Shown: positions 48,030-60,404 of the stretch, piece after piece
Numbering within the stretch: the stretch's first letter is position 1
Layout of the letters: every line of letters starts with the position of its first letter
Assembly (NCBI GenBank): GCA_963853835.1
Contig: OY970820.1
Span: 46,474,907-46,538,906 of the forward strand
Direction of reading: 5' to 3'
DNA: 64,000 nt
Source of the DNA: Calendula officinalis
Lineage: Eukaryota; Streptophyta; Magnoliopsida; Asterales; Asteraceae
The notes under the pieces: model-generated
What the model was told of the DNA's origin: nothing
The model's input: the letters and a program-made list of their open reading frames with translations, nothing else
The model's database searches: none
Translations under genes and position numbers: made by a program

Positions 48030-50460
48030 CACATGTGATATTATTGTGTTCACATGTTATTCGTCGTGTGTTATTTTTATGTTAAATCTGTTTTTAACAT
48101 CACATGTGATTGTTATTTATTATAGGTTTGCTTGTCGTTATGTTATTTGAGTTCAATCACATGTGATTGTTATCAGATGCTCACCTAAACACAGTCAAAT
48201 AATGCATAGCTTACAATCACATGTGATTGATAAGCTAAATCACAGTTGTTTAGTTGAGATTGTGAGTTCAATCACATGTGATTTTAGTTTAACTATTTAA
48301 TATTGTCATTAGTTGTCGTAACTTGCTTCTTTGTGTTTATAGGTGGTGATGATGACTTTTCTAATTTGTTAACTGAGTTGCCTATGATACGAACTAAGGT
48401 TTATAGAGGTAGAAAAAGAACTCTATCACCAATAAAAACAAAAATTGCTGACGTTTCAAAGAAGCTCAAAATAAAGCTTAAAAAATCAATTATCAATGAA
48501 CCATCCGTGTCAACAGCATTAGTTGCAATTGAACCTAAAACTCCACAAACCAAGCCTTCATCAGAATCTAAAAAATAAAAAAAAACTAAAACCAAGCTTT
48601 CATCAAAATCTAAAACCAAGATTTCCACCAAAACCAAAATTCCTTCTAATGAAGATGTATCATATTCTAAGAAATTTCCTTCTATATGTATTCGTACAAC
48701 TCCTTCACGGCTTTCTCTTGCGATGACTTCTTTGACTGATCCACAAAAGGAATTTGTTAAAAGCATGGGGTTTGGTTCTTTAACTGGATTTGACATTCAA
48801 AAATTACCGGGAAGGTTATGTTACTTTGTTGTTGACAGTTTTGATCCCGTAGATATGGTTATTAGAACATCTAAAGGTGATATAAGTGTTGATATTAATG
48901 TTGTTCATGATGTTTTTGGTATTCCCAATGGTGGCACTGATATTCAGTCATTACCATTCAAATCTGATATTAAATTTATTGAGAAATGGCTTGAACAGTT
49001 TTCATCAACCAAGGATATCATGCCTTCCATGATTGATACAAAAATTCAAAGTTCAATAGGTAAACCTGATCATTTTTTAAAATGAACATTCTCATGTTAT
49101 TTTGCAGTACAATGGCCTCATGTGATAGTAACGGGATACTCAAGATGGATATTTTGAATCATGTACAAAAGATATGGATGTTAGATCTCTTGATTGGTGT
49201 GGCTTTGTGGTTGAGAATCTTAAAATAAACAAGACCTATTGGAATCGTAATAATGTCCACAAAAATTATTATTGTGGTCCTGCCACTCTTTTGACTGTGA
49301 GTATATTTTATTGTAAATTTGTTTTTAAGATATAATTTAACAAATCTGTTTCTTAATATTGTGTTATTTCTTATTATTTTATAGCTTTTATATAATGATC
49401 GAACCAAACTTGATTATGTTGCGGTGCCTCGTCAACGTCCAATTTTCAGAAATTGGAAAGGATATTTGGGAAGGCGGGAGACAGAAGAAGTTGCTTTGGG
49501 TTCTTTTGGGTTGCTTGATCTAATGCCACCATTTGAAGTTCAAGAAGGAGATGATGATGAGATTGATGATAATGCTACAAAGATTCCTGAAAATTGTGAT
49601 CTTTTATCTAAACATGTATTGAAATTTAACATTCTATTTTGACAAGTTTTTATAAACTTTTTCAATCACTTGTGATTTTCTTTTTTGGGATCACATGTGA
49701 TTAAAAACATTATTATAAACCATATTGTTAAACACATGTTATTGAAAATATTTTTATAATACTTTCTTCTAAATATATATTATTGATCTCATGTGATTTG
49801 CAATACCATAACTGGTGTTTATTTTTTCCAATCAAATGTGATATTAACTTCATTTTTTAAATCTTGTAGGAATTTCTCAACACACACAAAGAGTTGGTGT
49901 ATGAAATTTTTGATCGTGTGGATGCTCAGTTCCCTCAAGGGGATAAAGCGTTAAATTTTGTTGAATCTGAATTTAACAGAGTTTTTAAGGGTTGAGTTAG
50001 TGATTGTTCATGAGGTATTATCATTTCTCATTCTTTTTAATAATTTTAAAAAGCTGCTTTATATCACATGTTGTTGAATCTGAATTAAGTGTATTTATTG
50101 AATTTTATAGGGTGGTGTGACAAATGTTGTTTATGTGAAGGATGTGTCTCAAAATGTTCAAAAGGTTGAAGTTGTTAAAAGTAAGGCATTATCATTTCTC
50201 ATTCTTTTTAGTTTCTTACAAACCTAATTTAATCACATGTGATTTCAAGAGTATTATTTGAATTCTAATAGTGTTAACTGAATTGTATAGGCTGAAATTG
50301 TGACAGAAGCTGGAATTCCTGAGGTGGACGTAGTTCAGAATGTTGTGAGTGAAGATAATGTTCTTGAGGTTAGATTTGTTCAGAATGTTGTTGAGAGTGA
50401 TGTATTATCATTTCTCATTCTTTTAAATAGTTTTATGAACCTACTTCAATCACATGTGAT
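48030..50460. repeat. TCACATGTGA palindromes in MULE B introns
   Basis: About eight exact copies (for example near 48029, 48101, 48154, 48214, 48271, 49691, 50232 and 50450). They are fewer than in MULE A but again confined to introns. Confidence 0.88.
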
Positions 50461-50892
50461 TTTAATAGTATTAACTAAATTGTATTGGCTGAAGTTGTAT
50501 TAGAAGCTGATGTTCCCGAGGTGGAAGTCGCTAAGAATGTTGCTGAAAGTGAAATTGTGAAAGAATCTAATAATTCTGAGAAGGAAGTGTCTCAGAATGT
50601 TAATGAGGGTGTTTGTGGTGTGGATGTTTTGGCCAATGCTTCTGTGGCAGCTCTTGAGAGGGAGGTTAATAAAGACTGCCAATCTTGATAAGATTGTTGA
50701 AATTTCTGACAAGGAAATGGAGCCATTTAAGGAAAAAGGAGTTTCAAAACCATAACCAGCGTTGAGATCTCCTTATATTAATGAAGAAGACTACTGGATG
50801 TCCATGTCTTTTAGGTTCTGAATTTGCGGTTTCAAGTGAACTTTTTGCATCATTAGAAGATCGCATGTGAGTTTGATTTCTTTTTTGAATTA

Positions 50893-51201
50893 CTTCCTCC
50901 GATTTAAAATAAGTGATACACTTTCTATATTTGGGTGTATCAAAATAAGTGATACCCTTTAAAAACTTACCTTATTTAGTAAAAAGTAGTGGGACCCACA
51001 CCCACTAACTATCCACTTTAATAAAGTGAAATGACATCTTCACCCTTACTTTTACTTTTAAACATCATTAACTTCACTTTATTCAAAATTTGTATGACTC
51101 ATTCCCCACTAACTATCCAATTATTTAATTTAATTATCATTATCATATCTTGCCTCAAAAACCGTGAAACCAACAATGTATCACTTTTAAATCGGAGGAA
51201 G
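50893..51201. mobile_element. Stowaway-like MITE inside ULP-like gene B
   Basis: Ends are CTTCCTCCGATTTAAAATAA and its near-complement, with TA on both sides (50891-50892, 51202-51203). It has the same terminal consensus as 21938-22250 and lies between two coding pieces of the ULP-like gene. Confidence 0.88.
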
Positions 51202-52771
51202 TATTAGTTTATTTTTGAATTAGTTGATCTTTATTTATTATTATTATTTTACGTGACATTTTGATGTTTTCTTTCTTTTATAACAGGGAGATTATTTTCG
51301 AAACTCCTGATCATTTGACAACTGCTACCCGTTTGTCTCTTGAAACACTTTTTCCTCGTGTTTATCTTGAGGAAAGTATTGTTGATCTTTGCACAATTAT
51401 TTTAAATCATGAAGAATGGTTCAAAAATCTAATCTTTGAGGAGACTGTTTTTTCCATCCACTATTTTTGTAAGTGTTATTTATTTATTATGTATATATTA
51501 GTATTAGTATTAATTATTTTTCATGAATAGCCTACCCCCTACTTTTTCACCTGACATCAATCTTACAAAAGAATGGGGTTTTGGTATTTTTGAATCAAAT
51601 ATCAATGATTTTCTTAATAATGATCCTGTGAAGATGTCGTTTCAGGACGTTGATCTGGTAATGGGATTTAGTTATTAATGAGTCAATCTGCAAAAATAAA
51701 AAAAGCTCATTTTGGGTATATTTTTTATTTTTTCAGATTTTTTGAATTATTTTAACACTATTACCATATTGTTTGTTTTACCGGTTTTATAATGTACACT
51801 GTTTGGAAAAACAATGAAATAGGGCTGTTTGGGCCTGCATTATTGAAAAAATATATGTTCATTTTTTGAATCCATGATTTAACTTATATTGTTTTAGCCC
51901 ATGATGTGCGTCATGATTGGACAAATTTACCAAAGTCGAGAATAACAAACTTTGGTGGTATTTGGCATGTGTCAAATGCAACTCGAAATCAGATAAGGAA
52001 GTAGTGACGGAGAAAGACGAGGATGGTGTCATCGTGAAAAAAAGATTTGTGGAAACAAAAGAGGTTCTTGCGGTGATAGACAAGACAACCGGTGACTTCC
52101 GAGTAGAAATGAGAAAGGTATGTGTTTTTTATTATTGATTTTTTAAATGTTTTTTACTTACTGATTTTTCATTTTACAAATTTTTCACTTTGATAGTTTT
52201 AACTGATTATTTATTTCCCTTTTTTTAATGTTTCTTTTACTGCTTTTTAACTCTTTTATAATGTACATTTGTTTCGCTTGGTGTTCTAATTAGCATGGTG
52301 ATGAAAGGGCTACACCAGCTGATTTTAGCAAGATGTTTGGCATCACATTTGCTTTCAAAATTGAAGTGCATCGGTACAACATCACGAACACCCATTATTC
52401 TTTCCCAATTAGATCCATGATAGCTGACCCATAATTCATTACCGCCCTAAGGATTAAGGTTGGAGCCGAAATGGTAAATTTGTTTTTATATTTTTTATTC
52501 CACCCTTATATCCCATAATTTTACTTGTTTAATAATTTAATATTTTTTCAGGCAAGTAAGGCGTATGGCAAAGCAGTAAACGATTCACAAGGGTGTAGCT
52601 CACAACCGAATTCCGCTTTTATGTCTCCACTATCGGTGTCAAAAATACCATGAGTACGAATAAATTAGTAGAGCATTTTTTAAGTCCTTTTTAAGAATAT
52701 TTCTCGATTTTTAATTTAGTTTATTATTTATTCTTAGAGTGTAAGTTATAAGTCCAAATACTAACATTTAT

Positions 52772-54400
52772 TGTAACGACCCGGAAATTATAAATAAATA
52801 AATTGTACAAAAATATGATAAATAAGGGTAAATCGTTTAAAGAACGTAGGAATTGGTTTCGTGTCATTTGGACATCGTATGAAGAAGTTATGGACGAAAC
52901 CGGGTCGGGACGAGGAATGAAAAGTGCAGCCTTGCTGCACTAGAAAGTTCGTGAACTATTGTTCACGTTTGTGAACATCAAACAAGGACTTTGGTATTTT
53001 GGACGATTGGAGTTCACGACCAGATCACGATCACGAGGAATTCACGACACGCGTAGTTCGCGCCGCGAACTTTCCCGACACCTGCATTAAAGTTGGATTT
53101 ATCTCGTTTATTACACACACAAACCCTAGTTTTCTCCTCTCAGCTTGTGTGTGCGATTTTTGAGTGTAAAGTGGCGATTGGAGCTTAATCTTCACTAGAT
53201 CTTGAAGATTCTTGCTCGTAGTTGAAGATCAAAGGTAAATCTTCCTTTCTCTTGTGTTGTAAGCCTTAGATTCAAGTAGGGAAAGCTTGAATCTCAAACC
53301 CTAGTTTTGGGTTTGTGCTTAAATGGTTAAATGGAAGTTATATGACTTAGATATATAGTATTTTAACAAGGAAAATGTATACATAATATGGATTTATGAA
53401 AAGATGGAGATTTATGGAATTAGGGTTTGGAAACTTGGGGGGGGGGGGGGATGATGCTTGTAGTTAACTAGCCATGGAATAAGTGATAGTATTAATGATT
53501 GATGTAAACCCTTGTATTGGTTTTGATATTAGGTCATCTGGTGGAAGAACTTGAGGTTTCAAGTATTGGGAAGTGATAATTGTGTTCAAGGGACACAACT
53601 TTGGTTAAGCTTGGCTAAGGTGAGTACAAGTGAACTTTCAAAACTGGGTACATAGCTAGAAAATGTTTTGTGCTTAAATGTTTTATCGAGTCTATAAGTA
53701 ATTTAGTTATTTATGTGATTTTTAATGAGTTTCTTATATGATGATGAAATGATTAAATGATTGAGGAATGATGGAGCTATAAGCTCATAATATTAATAGA
53801 CAGATAATGATGATGATGTCCCTAGGGCCGTGATAGATTGGAGGCATTCCGGTTATTACGGTACCTTAATGTTAGTGGTAGATTGGAGGCATTCCGATTA
53901 CCCAATACCTATGAGTCCCGGTAGATTGGAGGCATTCCAGTTACCGTAGAAATGACGGTCTTGATAGATTGGAGGCATTCCGATTATCTTGACATTGGCC
54001 AATGATGAATGAAAAGAAGTGACCCAACGAATTTAATAATATTATTTTAATACAAATGATATTATGTGACTAGTTGTTTATCGGGTCTAAAACCCATGTA
54101 TCTCACGAGGCAATTTTGTCTCACGTACTATGTTTGTGTTTTTGTTATGTACTCAGGTTCGGGATCGAAGATATAGGAGGCCCGATTAGAAGAGGCCTTG
54201 TTGAGATTAGCTTGGTGTTCATGATTAGAGTCCTTATCCTATGGCTAAGATATAATTTGTAACACCAATTTTTGTGTATTATGATAATCTCAAACAAGAA
54301 ACCTTTTGTTTTTGTAAAAGCGGTATTTGACACTGATACATTATTGTATATTTTGGGATGAAATGTATTTAAATATTGTTTTGAAATTTGAGGTGTTACA
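52772..54400 (+). mobile_element. Gypsy solo LTR (plus orientation)
   Basis: Starts TGTAACGACCCGG and ends GAGGTGTTACA. Flanks are TTTAT and TTAAT (4/5). The first ~150 bp are the reverse-oriented equivalent of the 33877-42173 LTR ends (aaatcgtttaaagaacgtag, gaaaccgggtcg), so it belongs to a related chromovirus. It contains a G12 homopolymer near 53439 and tandem agattggaggcattccg units (53840-53990). Confidence 0.85.
53835..53990 (+). repeat. Short tandem repeat in the solo LTR
   Basis: Four units containing tagattggaggcattcc are spaced about 40-50 bp apart. Confidence 0.8.
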
Positions 54401-54603
54401 TTAATTTTTATACAAGATGCTAATTCTACTACTTGGAACAGGATTAATGAAGATGTCGATGATAATGGTACTGCTACAAGTCGAGCCAAATTGAGTGTCC
54501 AGCCAAATTAAGGGTAAACACTGTTATTGATGTCGATGAGTATGTTTCGACCTCTTCAACCAACAAGTTGCTAATTCCCAAGAATGAGAAGGATGACACT
54601 TGA

Positions 54604-54896
54604 CTGGCGTTTAAGTTGAACAATTTTTATGATTTTATGTTTTTTTAGGGTTGCTATTGATTTCAGTTGAACAATTTAATTTTATTTGAATTTGAGACAT
54701 TGTTTCTTATGGTTTTAAGTTTCTCTTTTTTCAGTATTCATGATTTCCAAAATGCTTGTGCTTATGGTTTATGATGTAAGATGCATGTTTTAATGTTATG
54801 TAAGCTAGCAACTTTATATTATTAATTTAACCATGAACTATGAAATTCAAAGTAGGATTCGGTAAAGGAAATTAGCCATATGAAAATTACAGATTG
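54604..54896. other. Non-coding stretch between the RPA-like fragment and the second solo LTR
   Basis: AT-rich, and possibly the 3' UTR of the RPA-like gene. Nothing else is recognised. Confidence 0.3.
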
Positions 54897-54901
54897 TTAG
54901 C

Positions 54902-57296
54902 TGTAACACCTCAATTTTTAAAACACCTTTTAAAACATATTTTTAAATAAAAATATTATAAAGTCCAATATCCCAAAATACGGTTTAACAAAAACCTTAA
55001 AACATTTATCAGAGTTATAAAATCCGGTGTTACAAAGATAATATCATAACCATAGGATAACAGGATCTACCTATAAGCTCCCGAGCTAAACATCTCTAGG
55101 CCACTTCTATCGCGACCTTCTAAACCTTCAATCTCGAACCTGAGTACATAGAAAAAAACAAAGTAGTACGTGAGACAAAATAGTCTCATGAGATACATGG
55201 ATTTTCGACTCATTCTCAAATATAATAAAAACCATGTTCATTTCTTTTCTTTATTCGCTCATTAATTATCAACTTATATTCTTATCATTTATTCATATTT
55301 ACTAGTAAGCTAACCGTAAGCTTACGCATCACATAATCACATACATGTAAGCTATCCATAAGCTTACTCCTTTTATCACATACGCCACGGATCCTTCCGA
55401 AGCAAACTCCCCCGATGTGGGTTATCATCACAAGATCACATGGTAATTGGGGTTCTCCCAAACTTACCAAGATCTCAAACTCCCCCGCCTCGCGGGTTAT
55501 CGTAATCCCCCTTTTTATCGGGTTATCATAGTCCCCCTATTGTCGTGTTATCATTCACATAGATATACTACCCTTGTGCAGGGAGGTACCGCCCCAAGTA
55601 GTAATCTCACTCCCCCATAAATGGGTTATCGTTATCCGGATACTTTTGTTACACACATTGAATTTCATCAAATACGGGCCTATGCCCCATCAATTTATAA
55701 TCAAACATAAATTAGAATACATCTATTCTAATTATCATATTATTCTTATTTAACATAATTATATTTCATTTACCTTTTCTCATCATTATCGTCATAGACT
55801 TTACCATTTAGTTCACTAATAAGATTCACTTCTTATTATTCATAATCATAAATATTTTATCTCTACATTGACTATAGTATATATATTATACTAATCACTT
55901 TATACTTATCCTTTTAACAGTTCAGTCATTGTCTTTATTAGTATTGTTTACTAAACAATACTCGATACTTAAAATCATTGTTATTAGCTTTACTAATACA
56001 TATCATTAATAAACCAAATATCATACTTTCTTAATCATTATCCTTATTCATACATTTTATTAATAAAGAATCATTAGTCAACTTTTCTTTATCATAAACT
56101 CTTTTGAAATCATCAATCATTTTAGACATACTTAAGTAGTCAATTATTTGCATTTTCTTATCTTTTCAATCATATCTTTATTAAAAACATTTATTTATAA
56201 AGACTGATAAAACATCATAGTTTTCAAAATCATTTGCTATGTACCCAGTAAAAGTCTCATGTACTCACCTTAGCCAAGCTAAATCCAAATCGTGTCTATT
56301 AACACGAATCCTTGCTTTCCAACTTGTGTAATGTCACCAATCTTTAGGTCTTCTTGACCTACCATCAATATCATCATAAAATTAAGTTATTATCCATAAC
56401 TAGTTACCAATAACTTCATAACAACATTCTTAACCACCAAGTTCATCCAACTTGGTGGAAATCTCAAAACCCTAGTTCAAGATTTTTATTAACAAAACCC
56501 AAATCCAACAAGAACACAAGGTTCTTAAACTTACTAGGAGTGTTCTACACCCATCTTAGTCATCTTCCCCAAAGATAACTTGGTAGGTTACCCAAACCAC
56601 CATTTTCCCCCAAATAGAACTCATAACTAGCTAGATAACATCAAATCCATGTTATGAACACATTTTCCTTGATAAAATGTTGTAGATCTAAGTTATATAA
56701 ACTCAATTTCATCACCCATTACTAACCCTCCAACTAGGGTTTACTAACTTTACCATTTTCACCCAAAATCATCATTTATAACTAAAATGAGTAGAGATTT
56801 ACCTTATACTTAAACAATAGAGCAAGAATCTTCAAGATTGAGGGTGAAAATAGGTTCCAACAGCACTTTTCCACTCAAAACGCACACACACACTATGAAA
56901 GAAAGTTTTAGGGTTTGGAATGTGCACAAATGGCAAAAATCCCAGTTATGCTGTCCAGGCACCTTCGTGGCATGAAATCAATTCTTCGTGGCACGAAGTT
57001 TGGCGGGGCTATCTCCATGACACGAAACTGAATCTTCGCGTTCAGCAGGTCACGAAAACAAGTTTCTGTCTTACTTCGTGACACGAGCTCAAATCTTCGT
57101 GACACGAAAAGGTGCAGGTCTACACTTTCACTTCTCCAACTTACCATTTACCAACTTTTGACCTGTTTCCAAATAACGCAAGTCATAACCGATCATTTAC
57201 CCATCTTAATACCTTCAAGGCTCAATTTAAATATTTACTACATTTAATTCACAATATTTCCATTTAAATAATGAACCGAAATTTATGGTCGATACA
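54902..57296 (-). mobile_element. Gypsy solo LTR (minus orientation), 2,395 bp
   Basis: Starts TGTAACACCTCAA and ends GGTCGATACA, with perfect 5-bp duplications TTAGC (54897-54901, 57297-57301). Shares gtgagacaaaa-tctcatgagatacatgg and cttagccaagct blocks with the other chromovirus LTRs but is longer. No internal region is present, so it arose by LTR-LTR recombination. Confidence 0.9.
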
Positions 57297-57301
57297 TTAG
57301 C

Positions 57302-57734
57302 TAAAAAACAAAACAAACGTTTTTATACTTTGTACCTTTCGAGTAAGCGTTTTTATTAGTCTCTATGATCTGCATGTTCCAATAGAATTTTGAATTTTGC
57401 TACCTCATACTATCCACATCACCCATTCCATGTCATTGCTGACATGGAGTTTGTCCACCGGTTATAAGTTGACACGTGTCATCTTAAGGTCACCATTTCA
57501 AATATAACCACTAAATCTGTAGAAAAGGGGTGGGAAAAGTTTGAAACATGGGCAGTTTAACCAAAATAGAGATAAGTTATTTTTTATGTTTTCCACCCAT
57601 ATCTCATTGAGTTTAAATTAAATACTGCATTTTTGGCTTCCAATTTTGAAAAACACGCTTGCAATCGACTGCATATTTCTCAGTTCATCTTCAATGATAG
57701 CCTTCAATGGAACACGTTAACAGTTGCCATTGTT
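57302..57734. other. Unassigned intergenic sequence
   Basis: Includes ttgacacgtgtcat (57469-57482), a near-palindrome with a G-box-like core CACGTG. No ORF or repeat is recognised. Confidence 0.3.
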
Positions 57735-58140
57735 AAAATTCTTTTTAAGCATCTGTCTTAAATAGTTAGTGTGTCAGAGATGTTTATAAAATTTATTTAC
57801 TTTATAAATTTTCTTTGGATGTTACGTTAGTACACATTATGATTAGGTTGGTTTGGGTAACACATCAAAAGGGGATGTGGATAAAAATGGTAAAATTTTA
57901 GGATGGGTCATAATTGCCAATACTGGTTTGACCAAGAATTTCTTTTGTCTAAAATTCTTAATTTGTATAAAATATGAATGTGTAGATTATAGAACTTATT
58001 GTATTTTACTTCTTTTTTTTTTATTAAAATGTTTAGGAGGTTTTATGCATCGTAAAAATAACATTAAGCAACTTTCTATCTCTCGTTTGAGATCAAACAT
58101 AAATGTATATTTTTGGGTTTATTATCTATTTTTCATTTAG

Positions 58141-58355
58141 GAATTGTATTCGACTAGAGGAGTCCTTTTAGGATAAAGAGCAAGAGCTTTTCAGCTACAG
58201 GTACGTACGTTTATGAGCATAGTTCAAGGGCATTTTAGGTATTTCATTCAAAATCTTTGATTTACTATATGCAGGTTGAAGTATTCCATCTAAAGCAAAG
58301 ACTGCAATCAATGGAGAATCGAATACCAACGCCTAGAAAACCATTTCATGGATGA
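58141..58355 (+). pseudogene. Duplicated last two exons of the kelch gene
   Basis: Counterparts of exons 15 (58141-58200, donor kept) and 16 (58275-58355, ending TPRKPFHG-stop). Exon 15 has TAG where copy 1 encodes Ser-Gly (ctttTAGgat against ctctcaggag), and no upstream kelch exons exist here. A non-functional 3' fragment. Confidence 0.9.
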
Positions 58356-58375
58356 TTTAATTCTCATGAATTTTT

Positions 58376-59142
58376 TGTTGGAAAATTTTGCACATATATA
58401 GTGCCGTTGTGGTGCCGTTGCACATATTTGTTATATATAATTAATGGTTGACATGTCCAAAATGTAGTTGTGGTGAATGAGATATCGACTCTCAAAATGG
58501 AGTGTATGGAACAAAGAAATAAAATAAATGAACCAGTGAGAACTTGAACCTATCGAACTCGTCTCCCGGGTTTCATGGCGGTTTGGTTTTGCCACTCGGT
58601 TTTTTGCCACTTGATTTAGTGAAAGTATTCAAATAATAATATTGATAATATTATTTATATTTTTAATGGTTGTCATTAAAATAAATTTGAATGAGTGGTT
58701 TCATTTCTTTGTAATGATGTGTAATGAATATGAATAATGACATTTATGATTGTCATTAACATATGAACCAAATTCTATTATAAATAGAATGTGTATGGTT
58801 CATTTGTAAGTACACAAACACAAATTCATATTATTTCCTACTCACTTACAAGCATCATAATTTGCTCTCTCCAAGTTTAGTGATCCTTAAACACAAGAAC
58901 TTTCGATAAGTGTTTTGGCTTGGATTATATTCGGTAGTGTAAAACTACTCGGTTGTTTTACCCTGGGAGATAGACGACGAATCTATTTTAAGGGGATCGT
59001 GAATTTCACGAGACTCAACAAAAACTTGTTCCTTCTTTGTTTCTACATAGTCTTGTTTCAATCTTATATTTGTTTTAGTCATTTCCCAATTGTATTGTAT
59101 TTTATTTAATGAAAATTGGTATTAGCTCCTACAAACTTAACA
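58376..59142 (+). mobile_element. Copia-type solo LTR or LTR fragment
   Basis: Begins TGTTGGAAAATTTTGC directly after the kelch pseudogene and interrupts sequence that is continuous at 21575-21617. It has a TATA box (tctattataaatag, near 58772-58785) and a transcribed-region-like leader. A degenerate TTGGTATTAGCTCC near 59115 could be a decayed primer-binding site. The right border is uncertain and no target duplication is clear. Confidence 0.6.
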
Positions 59143-59364
59143 ACAAATGTTAAATTGAAGGTAGAATTTGTGTTTCATGTCTATAATTTGTGATACACAA
59201 GATGATGCCAATGACAAATTTTAAGGTGATGCTTGTCTGTGCTGTTTATATTTGGTGTGTGTGTCTATATTTTCGTACCTAGGTCATTCCCCCTAATTTG
59301 GTTGGTCGGTAATGAAGTATTACCTAGTGGGTAATAATTCATTGCATAGTCACTAATAAAACAC

Positions 59365-59600
59365 AATTATTAATCAATTGGTATAGATCAATTGACCACC
59401 AAGGGTAACCTTGGGGTTTTTTCTTCAAGAGGTCTTGGGTTCAAGCCTTGTTGGAGGTAAAAACTTGGAGATTAAAAGGTGGTGGGGTTTATACCCCATC
59501 TGTGGAGGGTTCGAGGGAAGGCATACTGCTACTTGTGAATGTCACAGTCTAGGTTCGAACCACTAACTTACTAACTTGGCGTTCAAAAAAAAAAAAAAAA
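59365..59600 (+). mobile_element. tRNA-derived SINE
   Basis: A tRNA-like head has the B-box-like GGGTTCAAGCC (59438-59448) and an A-box-like part near 59378. The tail is an A-run (59585-59601). attattaat occurs on both sides (59355 and 59614), a likely target duplication. Confidence 0.7.
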
Positions 59601-59689
59601 AACAAAATGCCATTATTAATTACTATTACCATTCCTTACCATCTAATATTCCAACCAAGCACACCCTATGTGTTTTTTTGAACATCAAA

Positions 59690-59995
59690 AAGAAGGCATC
59701 AGGTAGAGCTTCGGTATTGCCATTACCCCCCGAAGACCTCCAAACTAAAATTAATAACTTGAGTCTAGCAAAAAGCTAGACTAAAAAGGAAATTACAAAG
59801 GGTTTATTAACCACTCAACACAAGGAACCTTAAATTTATGATTCCGATGGGTGAGCCACGAAAAAGAAACTAACTTAATACTATCGACCAGACACGACTT
59901 AAGAAACCTACCATTGTCAAACAAAAAAGAGTTTCTATACTTCCATATAGTCCAAAGCGTGGATATGCCGATAACTTGGTACTTGAGGCGTCGGA
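59690..59995 (-). pseudogene. L1-type LINE 3' fragment
   Basis: The minus strand encodes STLWTIWKYRNSFLFDNGRF followed by SFSWLTHRNHKF and a stop, the C-terminal end of plant L1 ORF2, followed by a short 3' UTR. 5'-truncated. Confidence 0.75.
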
Positions 59996-60054
59996 ATCAT
60001 AGATTTAAGCCGTAGGTAATCATAGATTACTACACAAACATCAATTTTATATAT

Positions 60055-60404
60055 TATTAATAAAATATGTACACGGGCCAAAAATCGAATCGAACCGAAC
60101 CACTCGATACCGAACCAAGAAAATGGTTTCAGCCACCAATGACCGCACCGCTGATGCTAGGAACGAACCAAACCTAACTGGATCGAGAACTGGCGGGAAT
60201 CGAACCGAACAAATAAAGTTTCTTCAAATTATTATTTTTTTGGTTTTTTCTTGGTTTTGGACCGAACTGAATTAGACTGAAAATAGATTTTGCATTACAT
60301 TTAGAACCGTAAACCAAATTGATATAACTCAGTGTGGTCCTCTTAGGTCCGAAACAGTTGGTTCAACAATTCCAGTCATTTCTCAATTCATTTTGCAATG
60401 TGCT
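60055..60404. mobile_element. Diverged copy of the hAT MITE
   Basis: Allelic in position to 24480-24800 within the duplication and rich in ACCGAACCG. The ends have decayed (gtacacgggcc; the right end reads ttgcaatgtgcta). Confidence 0.75.

Larger units (their letters stand above)
47838..51660 (+). pseudogene. ULP1-like gene of MULE B, lacking the protease catalytic exons
   Basis: A leader exon ends at 47855 (CAG|GTAATT); the true start codon is unresolved because phases do not fit a clean ATG. Exon 48343 to about 49083 has a Lys/Ser/Thr-rich start, a stop at 48576, then DPQKEFVKSMGFGSLTGFDI, RLCYFVVDSFDP and DVFGIPNGG, the conserved N-terminal domain of composite ULP1-like MULE proteins. Exons at about 49110-49297 (WCGFVVENLKINKTYW) and 49384-49612 (LLYNDRTKLDYVAVPRQRPI) follow. 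A Val/Glu-rich stretch (49870-50740) and ETPDHLTTATRLSLETLFPR (51287-51480) come next, then FTPDINLTKEWGFGIF to 51657. The His/Asp/Cys exons seen in gene A are absent. Multiple stops and shifts. No protease activity is possible from this copy. Confidence 0.82.
47495..51690 (+). mobile_element. MULE B: related element, left end only
   Basis: The left terminus AAGTCCCAAGGAACAATCTT matches the right terminus of MULE A. The following 300 bp (GATCAAGGAG, GGAGGGGTATATCCGTCATT, the ctctctgaacccgtctcttc leader) match 25985-26260. It carries a ULP1-like gene and palindromes. No right terminus was found: similarity stops near 51690, where RPA-like sequence begins. Confidence 0.7.
51917..54603 (+). pseudogene. 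RPA1-like (replication protein A large subunit) gene fragment, split by a solo LTR
   Basis: Exon 51917-52118 reads FTKVENNKLWWYLACVKCNSK and later VIDKTTGDFRVEMRK, like the C-terminal zinc/OB domain of RPA70; the second CxxC pair of that domain is not visible. The next exon (about 52296-52473) reads ADFSKMFGITFAFKIEVHRY. A further exon (52553-52655) and the last pieces after the LTR (54413-54603) end KNEKDDT-stop. One stop occurs at 52433. RPA-like genes are common passengers of Helitrons and also occur as dispersed families, so origin is uncertain. It replaces the expected catalytic half of ULP-like gene B. Confidence 0.65.

Noticed and set aside
53439..53450. G12 homopolymer as a G-quadruplex control element
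   Set aside because: An isolated single run within a solo LTR; no repeated G-tract pattern.
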